This document shows, in pieces, positions 46,415 to 54,821 of a stretch of DNA of 64,000 nucleotides (positions within the stretch are counted from its first letter, which is position 1; every line of letters begins with the position of its first letter). Position numbers and translations under genes: made by a program. The DNA comes from Acidobacteriota bacterium (GTDB taxonomy: Bacteria > Acidobacteriota > Vicinamibacteria > Marinacidobacterales > Marinacidobacteraceae), in contig JAJEIY010000088.1 of NCBI GenBank assembly GCA_022828085.1, positions 82,400 to 146,399 on the forward strand. Direction: 5' to 3'. The notes below the pieces were generated by a model, which saw only the letters and a list, made by a program, of their open reading frames with translations, searched no databases and was not told the origin of the DNA.

Positions 46415-46746
46415 GTGTCCTGTCCGTTTGATGCCTGCATCTGGGAGGTTCGGACGGAGGAATCGAGAACTGGAGCCCTCGCAGCCGGCGACAAAGCCAC
46501 CACGCCGATCCGGCTAGAGGCGGGAACGGAATACCGATTGAGTGGAGCGTGCAACGAGGGCTGTGGCGACCTCGACTTGCCTCTTCGGAATCCGGAGGAG
46601 GAACAGGTGGCCAAGGACACGCTGTTGGATGCCTATCCGGTGCTCCTGTTCACTCCAGACCAGAGGGGGAGTTCACCCTGGCCGTCGATTTGAGGGCACG
46701 CTCCAAAACGGGCGCGTGGCCATGCTTGAACCGGACCATTAGATAG
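46415..46746 (+). pseudogene. Frameshifted fragment of a secreted beta-domain protein
   Basis: In one frame (46415 on) the product reads RLEAGTEYRLSGACNEGCG, then DLDLPLRNPEEEQVAKDTLLD and PVLLFTPDQRG, a pattern seen in secreted domains with paired Cys and Asp-Leu-Asp-Leu. After a run of five G (46665-46669) the likely continuation is in another frame (EFTLAVDLRARSKTGAWPCLNR, stop at 46744-46746). One extra G would restore a single frame. No signal peptide or good start lies upstream, so the 5' end is also lost or displaced. Could be decay or an assembly error in the G-run. Confidence 0.55.
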
Positions 46747-46808
46747 GCCGCGCTGCAAGGCGGCGTAGCTCCGAACAGGCATCAGGGCCGCTATACGATC
46801 CTTCCCGG

Positions 46809-47489
46809 ATGCTCGAAATCGCGGCGCTTGTAGCAACGATCGTGGGAGGCGCAGTAGCCGTAATCAAGGCGGTGAATCCTGCTAAACGCTTCCGGGAGTG
46901 GGTCTCGCGACGGGATCAGGGTCGGCGGGAATGGAACGCGCGGGCGGCGACCGTCCATATCGAGGGTTCAGACGAATACTTCTATCAACTGACGAATGAG
47001 AACGGAACCCGAGCGAGACGACGACTGCAACGGAGCAGCACGGCGATCCGACGCGGGAATCTTCTTCTACTGACGGAGACCAACCGTCCGGCGAGCCTGA
47101 CCCTTAGGACGGAGGGAGACGGAACCATCATCCTGAGAACCGGGTGGAGACGAAAGAACATCAAACCCGGAAGCACGTTCGAGTTGCGGAGAGGCTTCGA
47201 AGAAGCCCGAATCTACATGAGAACAGCCAAGAGGCTCAGGAAGTCCGATCCCTCTGAATTCGATCTACTGCACCGAGTAGCGGAGGCCACCGAGCATGGA
47301 ACTCGAGCTGCTCCTATCCGCAGGCTCCTACGGGAAGGAGAAGATCGGGAGGAAATCGAATCAGCACTGAAGGCGCTGGCGGCACGAGGGCTCGTTGACC
47401 TGAGGCTGGCCTACGCCGGGAACATCCTGACCGTTCAGGGCCTAACGCTCGGGGGTTATGGCCGGCTGGACGAGGCGGAGCGGTCGTAG
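46809..47489 (+). CDS. Unknown membrane-anchored protein with C-terminal winged-helix-like region
   Basis: 226 residues, not recognised. Residues 3-23 are one hydrophobic helix (LEIAALVATIVGGAVAVIKAV). The middle (45-135) is beta-rich, with regular short strands (ATVHIEGSDEYFYQL, GNLLLLTETNRPASLTLRTEG). Residues 155-226 could be a winged helix (FDLLHRVAEATEHGTRAAPIRRLLREG, EIESALKALAARGLVDLRL). The base composition is less GC-rich than in the flanking housekeeping genes. It sits between the broken gene and the hairpin repeats, at the right edge of the defence island. Real coding is likely from the consistent frame; the function is unknown. Confidence 0.65.
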   Translation: MLEIAALVATIVGGAVAVIKAVNPAKRFREWVSRRDQGRREWNARAATVHIEGSDEYFYQLTNENGTRARRRLQRSSTAIRRGNLLLLTETNRPASLTLRTEGDGTIILRTGWRRKNIKPGSTFELRRGFEEARIYMRTAKRLRKSDPSEFDLLHRVAEATEHGTRAAPIRRLLREGEDREEIESALKALAARGLVDLRLAYAGNILTVQGLTLGGYGRLDEAERS

Positions 47490-47814
47490 AGAGCGTCGGA
47501 ACCCATGATGACCACAGCACCTCTCGCAACAGGAGCCGCATGGCGTAGTGATGTCAAGAGGGCGGCGGACCGCGTACTGGAGGACGACTCGGATCAAGGC
47601 ACGATCGGACTGCCCCTCACGTTCTTGTCGCGCAGGGTCATCGGCGCTGGTTTCGCGCTCCCGCGCGATGCCGGTCGGAGACCGGCGTTCCAAGCCGTAC
47701 GCGTCGTGAGGGCGGTCAGCGTCACGACGTGCGCGGTGCGGGGCGCCGCGCGTGCCGACCGGAGGTCGGCGTTCCAGGCCGGCGGTGCCAACCCGCCGCT
47801 CGGTGCCTGCCTGC
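47490..47814. repeat. Spacer with hairpin elements and a truncated ORF
   Basis: Single hairpin CCGGTCGGAGACCGG at 47669-47697 and a full minus-orientation double-hairpin element at 47730-47783 (stems GCCGACC/GGTCGGC and GCGCGGTGC/GCGCCGCGC, the latter with one wobble pair). From 47508 an ORF begins MTTAPLATGAAWRSDVKRAAD and runs into the repeats, so it may be a gene cut short by repeat insertion. Confidence 0.6.
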
Positions 47815-48786
47815 CTACGGACGCAGGATCAGTTTGCCCGTGGTGGCGCGGCCCTCGAGGAGGCGGTGGGCCTCGGCGGCCTGGGCGAGGGGGAGTTCGC
47901 GGTCGATGGTGAGGTGGAGCTTGCCGCTCGCCACGGCGTCGAGGACTTCGCCGGCGCGCCAGCGGAGTTCGTCGGTGGTCGCGGCGTAGTTGGCGAGGGT
48001 GGGCCGGGTGACGAAGAGGGATCCGTGCTGGGCGAGGAGCAGCGGGTCGATCGGGGGGACCGGGCCGGCGGACTGGCCGTAGAGGACGAGCATTCCGCGC
48101 GGCCGGAGCAGTTCGAGGCTTTTCCGCCAGGTCGTCTCGCCCACCGAGTCGTAGGCGACCGCGAGCTGCTTGTCCCCGAGTTCTTCGCGGATCACCTCGG
48201 CGAAGTCCTGCTCGGTGTAGCGGATCACGGTGTCGGCGCCGGCGGCGAGCGCCGCTTTCGCTTTGGCTTCCGTGGAGACGGTGCCGAAGACGCGGGCGCC
48301 GAGCGCCCGGCACATCTGGCAGAGCAGCAGTCCCATTCCGCCGGCCGCCGCGTGGACCAGCACCGGCATCCCGGACTGCACCCGGAACGTGGAGCGGACC
48401 AGGTAGTGCGCGGTCATCCCCTGGAGGAGCGCGGCCCCGGCCTGGGTCGTCGTCACTCCGTCGGGCAGCTTGACCAGCTTCGCGGCCGGGCGGACCGCCG
48501 CTTCGGCGTAGCTGCCCATCTGCATCACCCAGCCGACCCGGTCGCCGGGCGCCAGGTCCGACACCTCGGCTCCCACCGCCTCCACGACGCCGGCGCCCTC
48601 CACACCCGGAGTGAACGGAAGCGGGACCGGGTAAAGCCCGGTGCGGTGATAGGTGTCGATGAAGTTGACCCCGGCGGCTTCCACCCGGACGAGCGCCTCT
48701 CCGGGGCCGGGGGCGGCGTCGGGTGCGGAACCGAGGCTCATCACCTCGGGGCCGCCGTGTTGCTGGATGCGGATGGCTTGGGGCAT
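47815..48786 (-). CDS. qor: NADPH:quinone oxidoreductase (zinc-independent MDR family)
   Basis: 323 residues, the standard Qor length. NFIDTYHRTGLYPVPLPFTPGVEGAGVV and VHAAAGGMGLLLCQMCRALGARVFGTVST (the NADPH-binding Rossmann loop) identify the quinone reductase branch of the medium-chain dehydrogenases. The catalytic-zinc Cys of the alcohol dehydrogenases is absent, as expected. It transfers electrons from NADPH to quinones. Divergent from uvrC with 37 bases between start codons. Confidence 0.9.
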   Translation of the reverse strand: MPQAIRIQQHGGPEVMSLGSAPDAAPGPGEALVRVEAAGVNFIDTYHRTGLYPVPLPFTPGVEGAGVVEAVGAEVSDLAPGDRVGWVMQMGSYAEAAVRPAAKLVKLPDGVTTTQAGAALLQGMTAHYLVRSTFRVQSGMPVLVHAAAGGMGLLLCQMCRALGARVFGTVSTEAKAKAALAAGADTVIRYTEQDFAEVIREELGDKQLAVAYDSVGETTWRKSLELLRPRGMLVLYGQSAGPVPPIDPLLLAQHGSLFVTRPTLANYAATTDELRWRAGEVLDAVASGKLHLTIDRELPLAQAAEAHRLLEGRATTGKLILRP

Positions 48787-48823
48787 GGGCGTCCTTTCGA
48801 GCGGCGCATCCTACAATTCGGAA

Positions 48824-50641
48824 ATGACGACCGGTTCCCCCACCGGTCTTGAGAACAAGATCGCCCGGCTCCCGGAGAGCGCCGGGGTCTATCTCTTCCG
48901 CTCCGCCGAAGGGAAGACGCTCTACGTCGGCAAGGCCGCTTCGGTCAAGGCGCGGGTGCTCTCGCACCTCCGCACCCCGCCGCCCGACGCCCGCAAGGGG
49001 AACCTGCTCTCCCAGATCGCCGACGTGGAAGTGGTGCTCACCGATTCCGCGCGCGAGGCGTTGCACCTCGAGAACAACCTCATCAAGACCCGCCGGCCCC
49101 GCTACAACATCCTGCTCCGGGACGACAAGAACCCGCCGCTCGTGCGGCTCACCATGAACGAGAAGTACCCGCGGGTCCACATCGTCCGGGGCGCCGGCAC
49201 CGACGGCGCGGTGTACGCGGGTCCCTATTTCCCGGCGAGCCTGGCGCGCCGGAGCATGAGCCTGGTGCACCGGCTCTTCGGTATCCGGAACTGCCGCGAG
49301 CAGCTCAACGGCAAGCGCCCGCGCCCCTGCCTCCAGTACCAGATCCGGCGCTGCGTCGCGCCCTGCGTGGACTCCATCTGCTCGGTGGAGGAATACCGGA
49401 AGACCTCGGAGGCCGCCCGCCTCTTCCTGCTCGGGCGGACCACCGAACTCTCGACCTCGCTGACCCGGCGCATGCGTGAGGAGGCCGAGGCCGAACGCTT
49501 CGAGGAGGCCGCCCGGCTGCGCGACAGCCTGAAGCTGCTCGCAGAGCTGAACGACCGCCAGAAGATGGCCGCCGCCGAGGGCGAGGCCCGCGACGTCTTC
49601 GGCCTCTACCGGGAAGGGGACCGCGCCCAGTTGCAGGTCTTCCTGGTCCGGGGCGGCAAGGTGGTGGACCGCGACACCTTCTCGCTCTCCGGCCTGCCGC
49701 CGGTGGACGACGCGGGGCTCGTGGAAGCGGCGATGAAGCAGTTCTACGAGATGGGGCGCATGCCCCCGCCCCGCATCGAGGCGCCTCTCGACTTCGCCGA
49801 GCGTGAGCTGGTGGCCGACTGGCTGGGGGAGAAGCGCGGCGGCCGGGTCGAGATCCACGTCCCGGTGAAGGGCGCCCGCCGCCGCATGGTGGACCTCGTG
49901 TGCCGGAACGCCCGGCTGGCGTTCGACCTCGACTTCCGGGAGGCCGGACGGAAGGCCGCCGCCCGGGTCCGCGCCCTCCAGGAAGCCCTCCAGCTCCCCG
50001 CCGAGCCGCGCCGCATCGAGGCGTTCGACGTCTCCAACCTCGGCGGGCGCCAGGTGGTGGCCTCGATGGTGGTCTTCGAGCGCGGCGAGCCGCTCCCCTC
50101 GGCATACCGGAAGTTCCGCATCCGCACCGTGAAGGGAAAGCCGGACGACTACGCCTCGATGCGCGAAGTCGTGCTCCGCCGCTACCGGAGGGTGCTCACC
50201 GAAGGATCGGAGCTTCCGGACCTGATCCTGGTGGACGGCGGGCGCGGCCAGCTCGGCTCGGCGGCCGCCGCCCTCCACGACCTTGGGCTGACCCACATCC
50301 CGCACGCGGGCCTCGCGAAGCGCGAGGAGGAGATCTTCCTGCCCGGCGTCCCGGAGCCGCTCCGGCTGCCCCGCAACTCGCCGGCGCTCCAGCTCCTCGA
50401 GCGCGCCCGGGACGAGGCGCACCGTTTCGCCATCACCTTCCACCGCAAGAGCCGCCGGGCCGACACGCTCCGCTCGGCCCTCGACGGCGTGCCCGGCATC
50501 GGCCCCCGCCGGCGGCAGGCGCTCCTGACCCGCTTCGGGAGCCTGCGGCGGGTGACGGAAGCCTCCGAAGCGGAACTCGCCGAGACCGTGGGCCCGGCGC
50601 TGGCCGCGAAACTCCACGCCCGCCTCCATCCCGGCCCGTAG
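48824..50641 (+). CDS. uvrC: Excinuclease ABC subunit C
   Basis: 605 residues from the ATG at 48824; an upstream extension would run antisense through qor and is rejected. Domains in order: GIY-YIG nuclease (ESAGVYLFRSAEGKTLYVGK), cysteine-rich block (RRCVAPCVDSIC), UVR motif (RFEEAARLRDSLKLL), RNase H-like 5' nuclease (EAFDVSNLGGRQVVASMVVF, ILVDGGRGQL) and a C-terminal helix-hairpin-helix pair (LDGVPGIGPRRRQALL). Makes both incisions in nucleotide excision repair. Its partner uvrA is 8 kb downstream. Confidence 0.97.
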   Translation: MTTGSPTGLENKIARLPESAGVYLFRSAEGKTLYVGKAASVKARVLSHLRTPPPDARKGNLLSQIADVEVVLTDSAREALHLENNLIKTRRPRYNILLRDDKNPPLVRLTMNEKYPRVHIVRGAGTDGAVYAGPYFPASLARRSMSLVHRLFGIRNCREQLNGKRPRPCLQYQIRRCVAPCVDSICSVEEYRKTSEAARLFLLGRTTELSTSLTRRMREEAEAERFEEAARLRDSLKLLAELNDRQKMAAAEGEARDVFGLYREGDRAQLQVFLVRGGKVVDRDTFSLSGLPPVDDAGLVEAAMKQFYEMGRMPPPRIEAPLDFAERELVADWLGEKRGGRVEIHVPVKGARRRMVDLVCRNARLAFDLDFREAGRKAAARVRALQEALQLPAEPRRIEAFDVSNLGGRQVVASMVVFERGEPLPSAYRKFRIRTVKGKPDDYASMREVVLRRYRRVLTEGSELPDLILVDGGRGQLGSAAAALHDLGLTHIPHAGLAKREEEIFLPGVPEPLRLPRNSPALQLLERARDEAHRFAITFHRKSRRADTLRSALDGVPGIGPRRRQALLTRFGSLRRVTEASEAELAETVGPALAAKLHARLHPGP

Positions 50642-50655
50642 AATCCCGACGCTTC

Positions 50656-51678
50656 ATGACAGACACGGGAACCACACCGCGCAGTGGGCGCAAACGCCTC
50701 CTCTCCGGGATGCGGCCCACCGGGTCGTCCCACCTCGGGCACCTGGTGGGGGCGTACCGCAACTGGGTGGCGATGCAGGACGAGTTCGACGCCTTCTACT
50801 GCATCGTGGACTGGCACGCGCTGACCACCGACTACAAGGACACGAGCGACCTCCGGGCGAGCACCCTCGAGATCGCCACCGACTGGCTCGCGGTGGGACT
50901 CGATCCGAAGCGCTGCACGCTCTTCGTCCAGTCCCAGGTGCCCGAGCACGCCGAACTCCACCTGCTGCTCTCGATGGTCGTGCCGCTCGGCTGGCTGGAG
51001 CGCGTTCCGACCTACAAGGAGCTGATCAAGGAACTGAAGGAGAAGGACCTCCACACCTACGGGTTCCTCGGGTATCCCGTGTTGCAGGCGGCCGACATCC
51101 TCATGTACGACGCCGCCGTGGTGCCGGTCGGCGAGGACCAGAAGCCGCACGTGGAGCTCACCCGGGAGATCGCCCGCCGGTTCAACCAGTTCTACGGCGA
51201 CGTGGTCACCGAACCCGACGTCCGGCTCACGCCGTCGCCCCGCTTGCCGGGAACCGACGGACGCAAGATGTCCAAGAGCTACGGCAACGTCATCGGCATC
51301 GCCGAAGACGAGGACTCGGTGCGCGGGAAGCTCAAGACCATGATGACGGACCCGGCGCGGAAGCGGCTCAGGGATCCGGGCGATCCGGCGAAGTGCCCCG
51401 TCTTCGACCTCCATCGCATCTTCTCCGACGGGGAGACGCAGAACTGGGCCGCCGAGGGCTGCCGGTCGGCCGGCATCGGCTGCATCCAGTGCAAGCACGC
51501 GCTGGCCGACAACCTGGTCGCGGAGATCGCGCCCATCGGCGAGCGGCGCCGGGAATACGAGAAGCGGCCCGACGACGTCCGGGACGTACTGGCCGCCGGC
51601 CGGCGCGAGGCGTCCGAGGCGGCCCGCGCCACCATGGAGCGGGTGCGCGCCGCCGTTCGTCTTCCCGAAGCTCGATGA
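50656..51678 (+). CDS. trpS: Tryptophanyl-tRNA synthetase
   Basis: 340 residues. Class I signatures: MRPTGSSHLGHLVGA (HIGH-like) and DGRKMSKSYGN (KMSKS). Tryptophan pocket residues lie in IVDWHALTTDY and VLQAADILMYDA. Lies 14 bases after uvrC and overlaps the scpA start (ATGA), so it belongs to a housekeeping operon. A CxxC-like pair (GCIQCKHALAD) near the C-terminus is present in some bacterial TrpRS. Confidence 0.96.
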   Translation: MTDTGTTPRSGRKRLLSGMRPTGSSHLGHLVGAYRNWVAMQDEFDAFYCIVDWHALTTDYKDTSDLRASTLEIATDWLAVGLDPKRCTLFVQSQVPEHAELHLLLSMVVPLGWLERVPTYKELIKELKEKDLHTYGFLGYPVLQAADILMYDAAVVPVGEDQKPHVELTREIARRFNQFYGDVVTEPDVRLTPSPRLPGTDGRKMSKSYGNVIGIAEDEDSVRGKLKTMMTDPARKRLRDPGDPAKCPVFDLHRIFSDGETQNWAAEGCRSAGIGCIQCKHALADNLVAEIAPIGERRREYEKRPDDVRDVLAAGRREASEAARATMERVRAAVRLPEAR

Positions 51679-52505
51679 AGGCGGTCCTCTACCAGCCGGA
51701 GACCGAACTCGGGACGCCCGGCCAGGGCTTCCACATCCGCTTCGACGCCGGCGAGGACTCCCCCGCCGAGGACGGTTTCGACGGCCCGCTGGAACTGCTC
51801 CTCCGCATGGTGCGCGAGGGGCAGGCCGATCCGCTGCGGATCGAGATCGCCTCCATCACCCGGCAGTACCTGGAGACGCTCGAACTCCTCGAGATGCTGG
51901 ACCTCCGGGTCGGGTCCGAGTTCCTCAAGATGGCGACCGCGCTCCTCCGGCTCAAGGCGCGCCGCCTCCTGCCCCGGCCCCTCCCGGCGGCTGCCGGAGC
52001 GGAGGCGGATCCGCTGGCCGATCTGGAGGACCGCCTCCGGGACTACGCCCGTTACCGCGATGCCGCCCGCCAGCTGCGGGAGAGCCTCGAGGCGCGCCGT
52101 TCGGTATGGGTCCGCCAGCCCGCCCTCGGGTTCGTCGAGGGCGAGGCGGCGAACGGCGACTCGGCGAGCGCCGAGCCGGAGACCCTCCTGCAGGTGGACC
52201 TCTTCGCGGTGGTGGAGGCTTTTCGGCGGGTCGTCGTCCGGGCGCGGGCGCGGCCCCAGGTGCCGCTCCCCGAGCGCCGCATCTCCATGGCGGTCCTGAT
52301 CGGCCGCATCGAGACCGCCGTTCCGCCTGGCGTCGAGGCGGACTTCGAGGACCTCCTCTTCGAGGTCATCGAGGGCAGCGTGGACCGTGGAACCCTGGTC
52401 GCGGCGTTCCTCGCCATCCTGGAACTGGCCCGCCGCCGCCGGATCTCGGTGGGCCAGGACGAGAACTTCGGACCGATCCGCATTGCCGGGCTGGCGGACG
52501 ACTGA
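51675..52505 (+). CDS. scpA: Segregation and condensation protein A (kleisin)
   Basis: 276 residues. The kleisin N-terminal helix begins at FDGPLELLLRMVREGQADPLRIEIASITRQYLETL, preceded by a short unusual leader of about 32 residues containing FHIRFDAGEDSPAED. The middle is acidic and variable, and the C-terminal winged helix is ADFEDLLFEVIEG, VAAFLAILELARRRRISVGQDENFGPI. Binds SMC heads and ScpB to organise the chromosome. Start overlaps trpS; scpB follows after 10 bases. Confidence 0.92.
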   Translation: MKAVLYQPETELGTPGQGFHIRFDAGEDSPAEDGFDGPLELLLRMVREGQADPLRIEIASITRQYLETLELLEMLDLRVGSEFLKMATALLRLKARRLLPRPLPAAAGAEADPLADLEDRLRDYARYRDAARQLRESLEARRSVWVRQPALGFVEGEAANGDSASAEPETLLQVDLFAVVEAFRRVVVRARARPQVPLPERRISMAVLIGRIETAVPPGVEADFEDLLFEVIEGSVDRGTLVAAFLAILELARRRRISVGQDENFGPIRIAGLADD

Positions 52506-52515
52506 GGATCTGCCG

Positions 52516-53160
52516 GTGAGCCCCGAAACCGCCGGCGCGCAGGCGTCCGGGCCGGCCGTGGACCGCGAACGGCTCGCGTCGGCGGTGGAGGCGCTGCTCT
52601 TTTCCCACGGGGCGCCGGTACCGGGGGAACGCCTCGCCGAAGTGCTCGACACCGGCCTGAAGGATGTGCTCGCCGCCCTCGACGAGCTGGAGACGCGGTA
52701 TGCGGCCCTGGAATCCGGACTGCGGCTGGCCCGGATTGCGGGAGGCTTTCAGCTCACCACCCGGGTGGAATGGCGTGACGCCATCGAGCGTCTCATCGCG
52801 CCGAAGCGGGAACAGGCGCTGACCGAGGCGGCGCTCGAGGCACTGTCGGTCATCGCCTACCGGCAGCCGATCACGTTGCCGGAGCTGAACGAGATCCGCG
52901 GCGTGAACTCCCACAGCGTGGTCACCACCCTGATGAAGCACCGCCTGGTCCGTTCGCGGGGCCGCAAGCAGGTTGTCGGACGGCCGCTCCTCTACGGGAC
53001 CACGAGGGATTTCCTCGAGCGGTTCGAGCTGGACCGGCTGGAGGACCTGCCGAAGCTCCGCGAGTTCGAGGAGACACTGGCGTCGGCGGCGCCCGTCCCA
53101 GCGGAGTCCGGCTCCGGAGGGACGGACGCCGACGCCGATCCCGCCGAGGTCTCCGAATGA
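52516..53160 (+). CDS. scpB: Segregation and condensation protein B
   Basis: 214 residues from a GTG. Two winged helices: SAVEALLFSHGAPVPGERLAEVL and TEAALEALSVIAYRQPITLPELNEIRGVNSHSVVTTLM, then VVGRPLLYGTTRDFLERFELDRLEDLPKL, the ScpB signature. The C-terminal 30 residues are acidic and disordered. Forms the SMC-ScpAB complex. The stop overlaps the start of the next gene (ATGA). Confidence 0.93.
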   Translation: MSPETAGAQASGPAVDRERLASAVEALLFSHGAPVPGERLAEVLDTGLKDVLAALDELETRYAALESGLRLARIAGGFQLTTRVEWRDAIERLIAPKREQALTEAALEALSVIAYRQPITLPELNEIRGVNSHSVVTTLMKHRLVRSRGRKQVVGRPLLYGTTRDFLERFELDRLEDLPKLREFEETLASAAPVPAESGSGGTDADADPAEVSE

Positions 53161-54620
53161 CCGCCGAGCGGCTCCAGAAACTGATCGCGGCGGCGGGGAT
53201 CGCTTCGCGGCGGAGCGCGGAGCGGATGATCGCCGAGGGCCGGGTCACGTTGGACGGGGAGGTGGTCAACGTTCCCGGGGTGCGCGCGGATCCGGCGCTC
53301 CAGGACATCCGGGTGGACGGGGCGCGGCTCCGCAAGCTCGGCAAGCCGCGGCGCTACGTGATTCTCAACAAGCCCATCGGCCATCTGACGACCCGCTCGG
53401 ACCCGGGACGCCGCTCCACGGTGATGGACCTGCTGCCGCATTCGTTCCGCTCGCTGGTGCCGGTCGGGCGCCTGGACGGCAACAGTTCGGGACTCGTGCT
53501 GCTGACCGACGACGGGGAACTGGCGCAGCGGGTCACACATCCGCGCTACCGGCTGCCGAAGACCTACTACGCCACCGTGCGGGGGCTTCCCGATGAGGAC
53601 GTGCTCGAGCGGGCGCAGCGCGGTGTCCGCGTGGATGGCGAGGGACTGCGGCTCGACCAGGTCGAGGTCATCGCCCGCTTCCCCCACCGGGCGGAGTCGA
53701 AGCGCCGCGCGCGGCTCCGGGTCACTCTCCGGGGCGGGCGGAACCGGGAGATCCGGCGGGTGCTGAGTGTCCTCGGCCATCCCGTTCTGGAGTTGCACCG
53801 CACCCGGATCGGGTGCCTCGCCGACACCGGGCTCACCCCGGGAGGCTGGCGCAAGCTGCGCGGGGACGAGGTGGACGAACTGCGGGAGCTGATCCGGCGG
53901 TGCGCCGGGGAGCTGGCGGCGCCCGCCCAACCGGCCGGCTCCAGACCGGCGGCTCCTTCCGTTCAGCCCGCGGCCGCGGCGTTCGTGGTGGCGATCGACG
54001 GGCCCGCGGGGTCCGGAAAGACGTCCGTGGCCCGCGCGGTCGCCGAGCGCTTCGGGTTCGCCTACTTCAACACCGGGGCGTCGGTGCGCGCGGTGGCGCT
54101 GGCGGCGATGCGGCAGGACCTGGATCTGGATGAAGGCCCGTCCCTCAGGACCTTCGCCTTCCGGGTGATCCTCGACCCGGAAGGCCGCGTCTTCCTCGAC
54201 GGCGAAGACGTCTCCCAGGCCGTCCGCGCGCCCGAAGTCTCCGCGGGAGCGTCCCGGGTTGCCGTCCATCCCGAACTTCGCGAGGTGTTGGTGGAGCGCT
54301 GGCGGCAGTTCGCGGCGGGCGGCGGCGTCGTCGAGGGCCGGGACATCGGCACGGTCGTCTTCCCCGAGGCACCCGTGAAGGTCTTTCTGGACGCGCGGCC
54401 CGAGATCCGGGCGCAGCGCCGCTCCTCGGACGAGGGGGACCGCGACGTGGGCGCCGTCCAGTCGGAGCTCAACCGCCGCGACCACACCGATTCCGGCCGG
54501 GCGGTGGCTCCCCTCCGCCGGGCGGAGGACGCCCACCACCTCGACACGAGCGACCTTACGCTCGAGGAGACGGTGAGCCGGGTGGCGGAACTGGTGGAAA
54601 CGGCGCGGTCCCGCGCCTGA
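53157..54620 (+). CDS. Fusion of 23S rRNA pseudouridine synthase (RluB/RsuA type) and cytidylate kinase
   Basis: 487 residues with two complete enzymes. Residues 1-60 are an S4 RNA-binding domain (ERLQKLIAAAGIASRRSAERMIAEGRV), and residues 66-235 the RsuA/RluB-type synthase with catalytic Asp107 in VGRLDGNSSGLVLLT and the GRNREIRRV motif. A Pro/Ala-rich linker (about 252-274) leads to cytidylate kinase: Walker A in IDGPAGSGKTS (280-290), FNTGASVRAVALAA, VEGRDIGTVVFP and ADVKVFLDA-like PVKVFLDARPEIRAQRR. In many genomes rluB and cmk are separate neighbours downstream of scpAB; here they are one ORF with no internal stop. One polypeptide would modify 23S rRNA and phosphorylate CMP/dCMP. Confidence 0.93.
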   Translation: MTAERLQKLIAAAGIASRRSAERMIAEGRVTLDGEVVNVPGVRADPALQDIRVDGARLRKLGKPRRYVILNKPIGHLTTRSDPGRRSTVMDLLPHSFRSLVPVGRLDGNSSGLVLLTDDGELAQRVTHPRYRLPKTYYATVRGLPDEDVLERAQRGVRVDGEGLRLDQVEVIARFPHRAESKRRARLRVTLRGGRNREIRRVLSVLGHPVLELHRTRIGCLADTGLTPGGWRKLRGDEVDELRELIRRCAGELAAPAQPAGSRPAAPSVQPAAAAFVVAIDGPAGSGKTSVARAVAERFGFAYFNTGASVRAVALAAMRQDLDLDEGPSLRTFAFRVILDPEGRVFLDGEDVSQAVRAPEVSAGASRVAVHPELREVLVERWRQFAAGGGVVEGRDIGTVVFPEAPVKVFLDARPEIRAQRRSSDEGDRDVGAVQSELNRRDHTDSGRAVAPLRRAEDAHHLDTSDLTLEETVSRVAELVETARSRA

Positions 54621-54623
54621 CGC

Positions 54624-54671
54624 GGAGCGCCGGACTCCGGCCGGCATCGCGGCCCGAGAGGGCCGCGAAAC
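54624..54671 (+). repeat. Double-hairpin element after the pseudouridine synthase/cytidylate kinase gene
   Basis: Begins 3 bases after the stop codon. Stems GCCGG/CCGGC and GCGGCCC/GGGCCGC, ending GAAAC. Probably acts at the 3' end of the scp operon transcript. Confidence 0.8.
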
Positions 54672-54821
54672 GCACGCGGCCGGTGGAGAAAGCGCGCGGA
54701 AACGCGTGACTAGGGGCACCCGGGGTGGAACCGCGAGGCGGACCGCCTCGTATCCGTGGGTCATGCGGACTCGGCCCGGCGAACGGAGGAGCGCCGCGGC
54801 CTCCGCGGCGAGTCGCCACCC

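Noticed and set aside
47508..47912. Rightward ORF beginning MTTAPLATGAAWRSDV
   Set aside because: Only the first 45 codons look protein-like; the rest reads through hairpin repeats and antisense of qor. Mentioned in the spacer entry as a possible truncated gene.
48653..48823. Extended N-terminus for UvrC
   Set aside because: The extension is antisense to the qor coding region and not similar to UvrC. The GIY-YIG domain begins right after the ATG at 48824.
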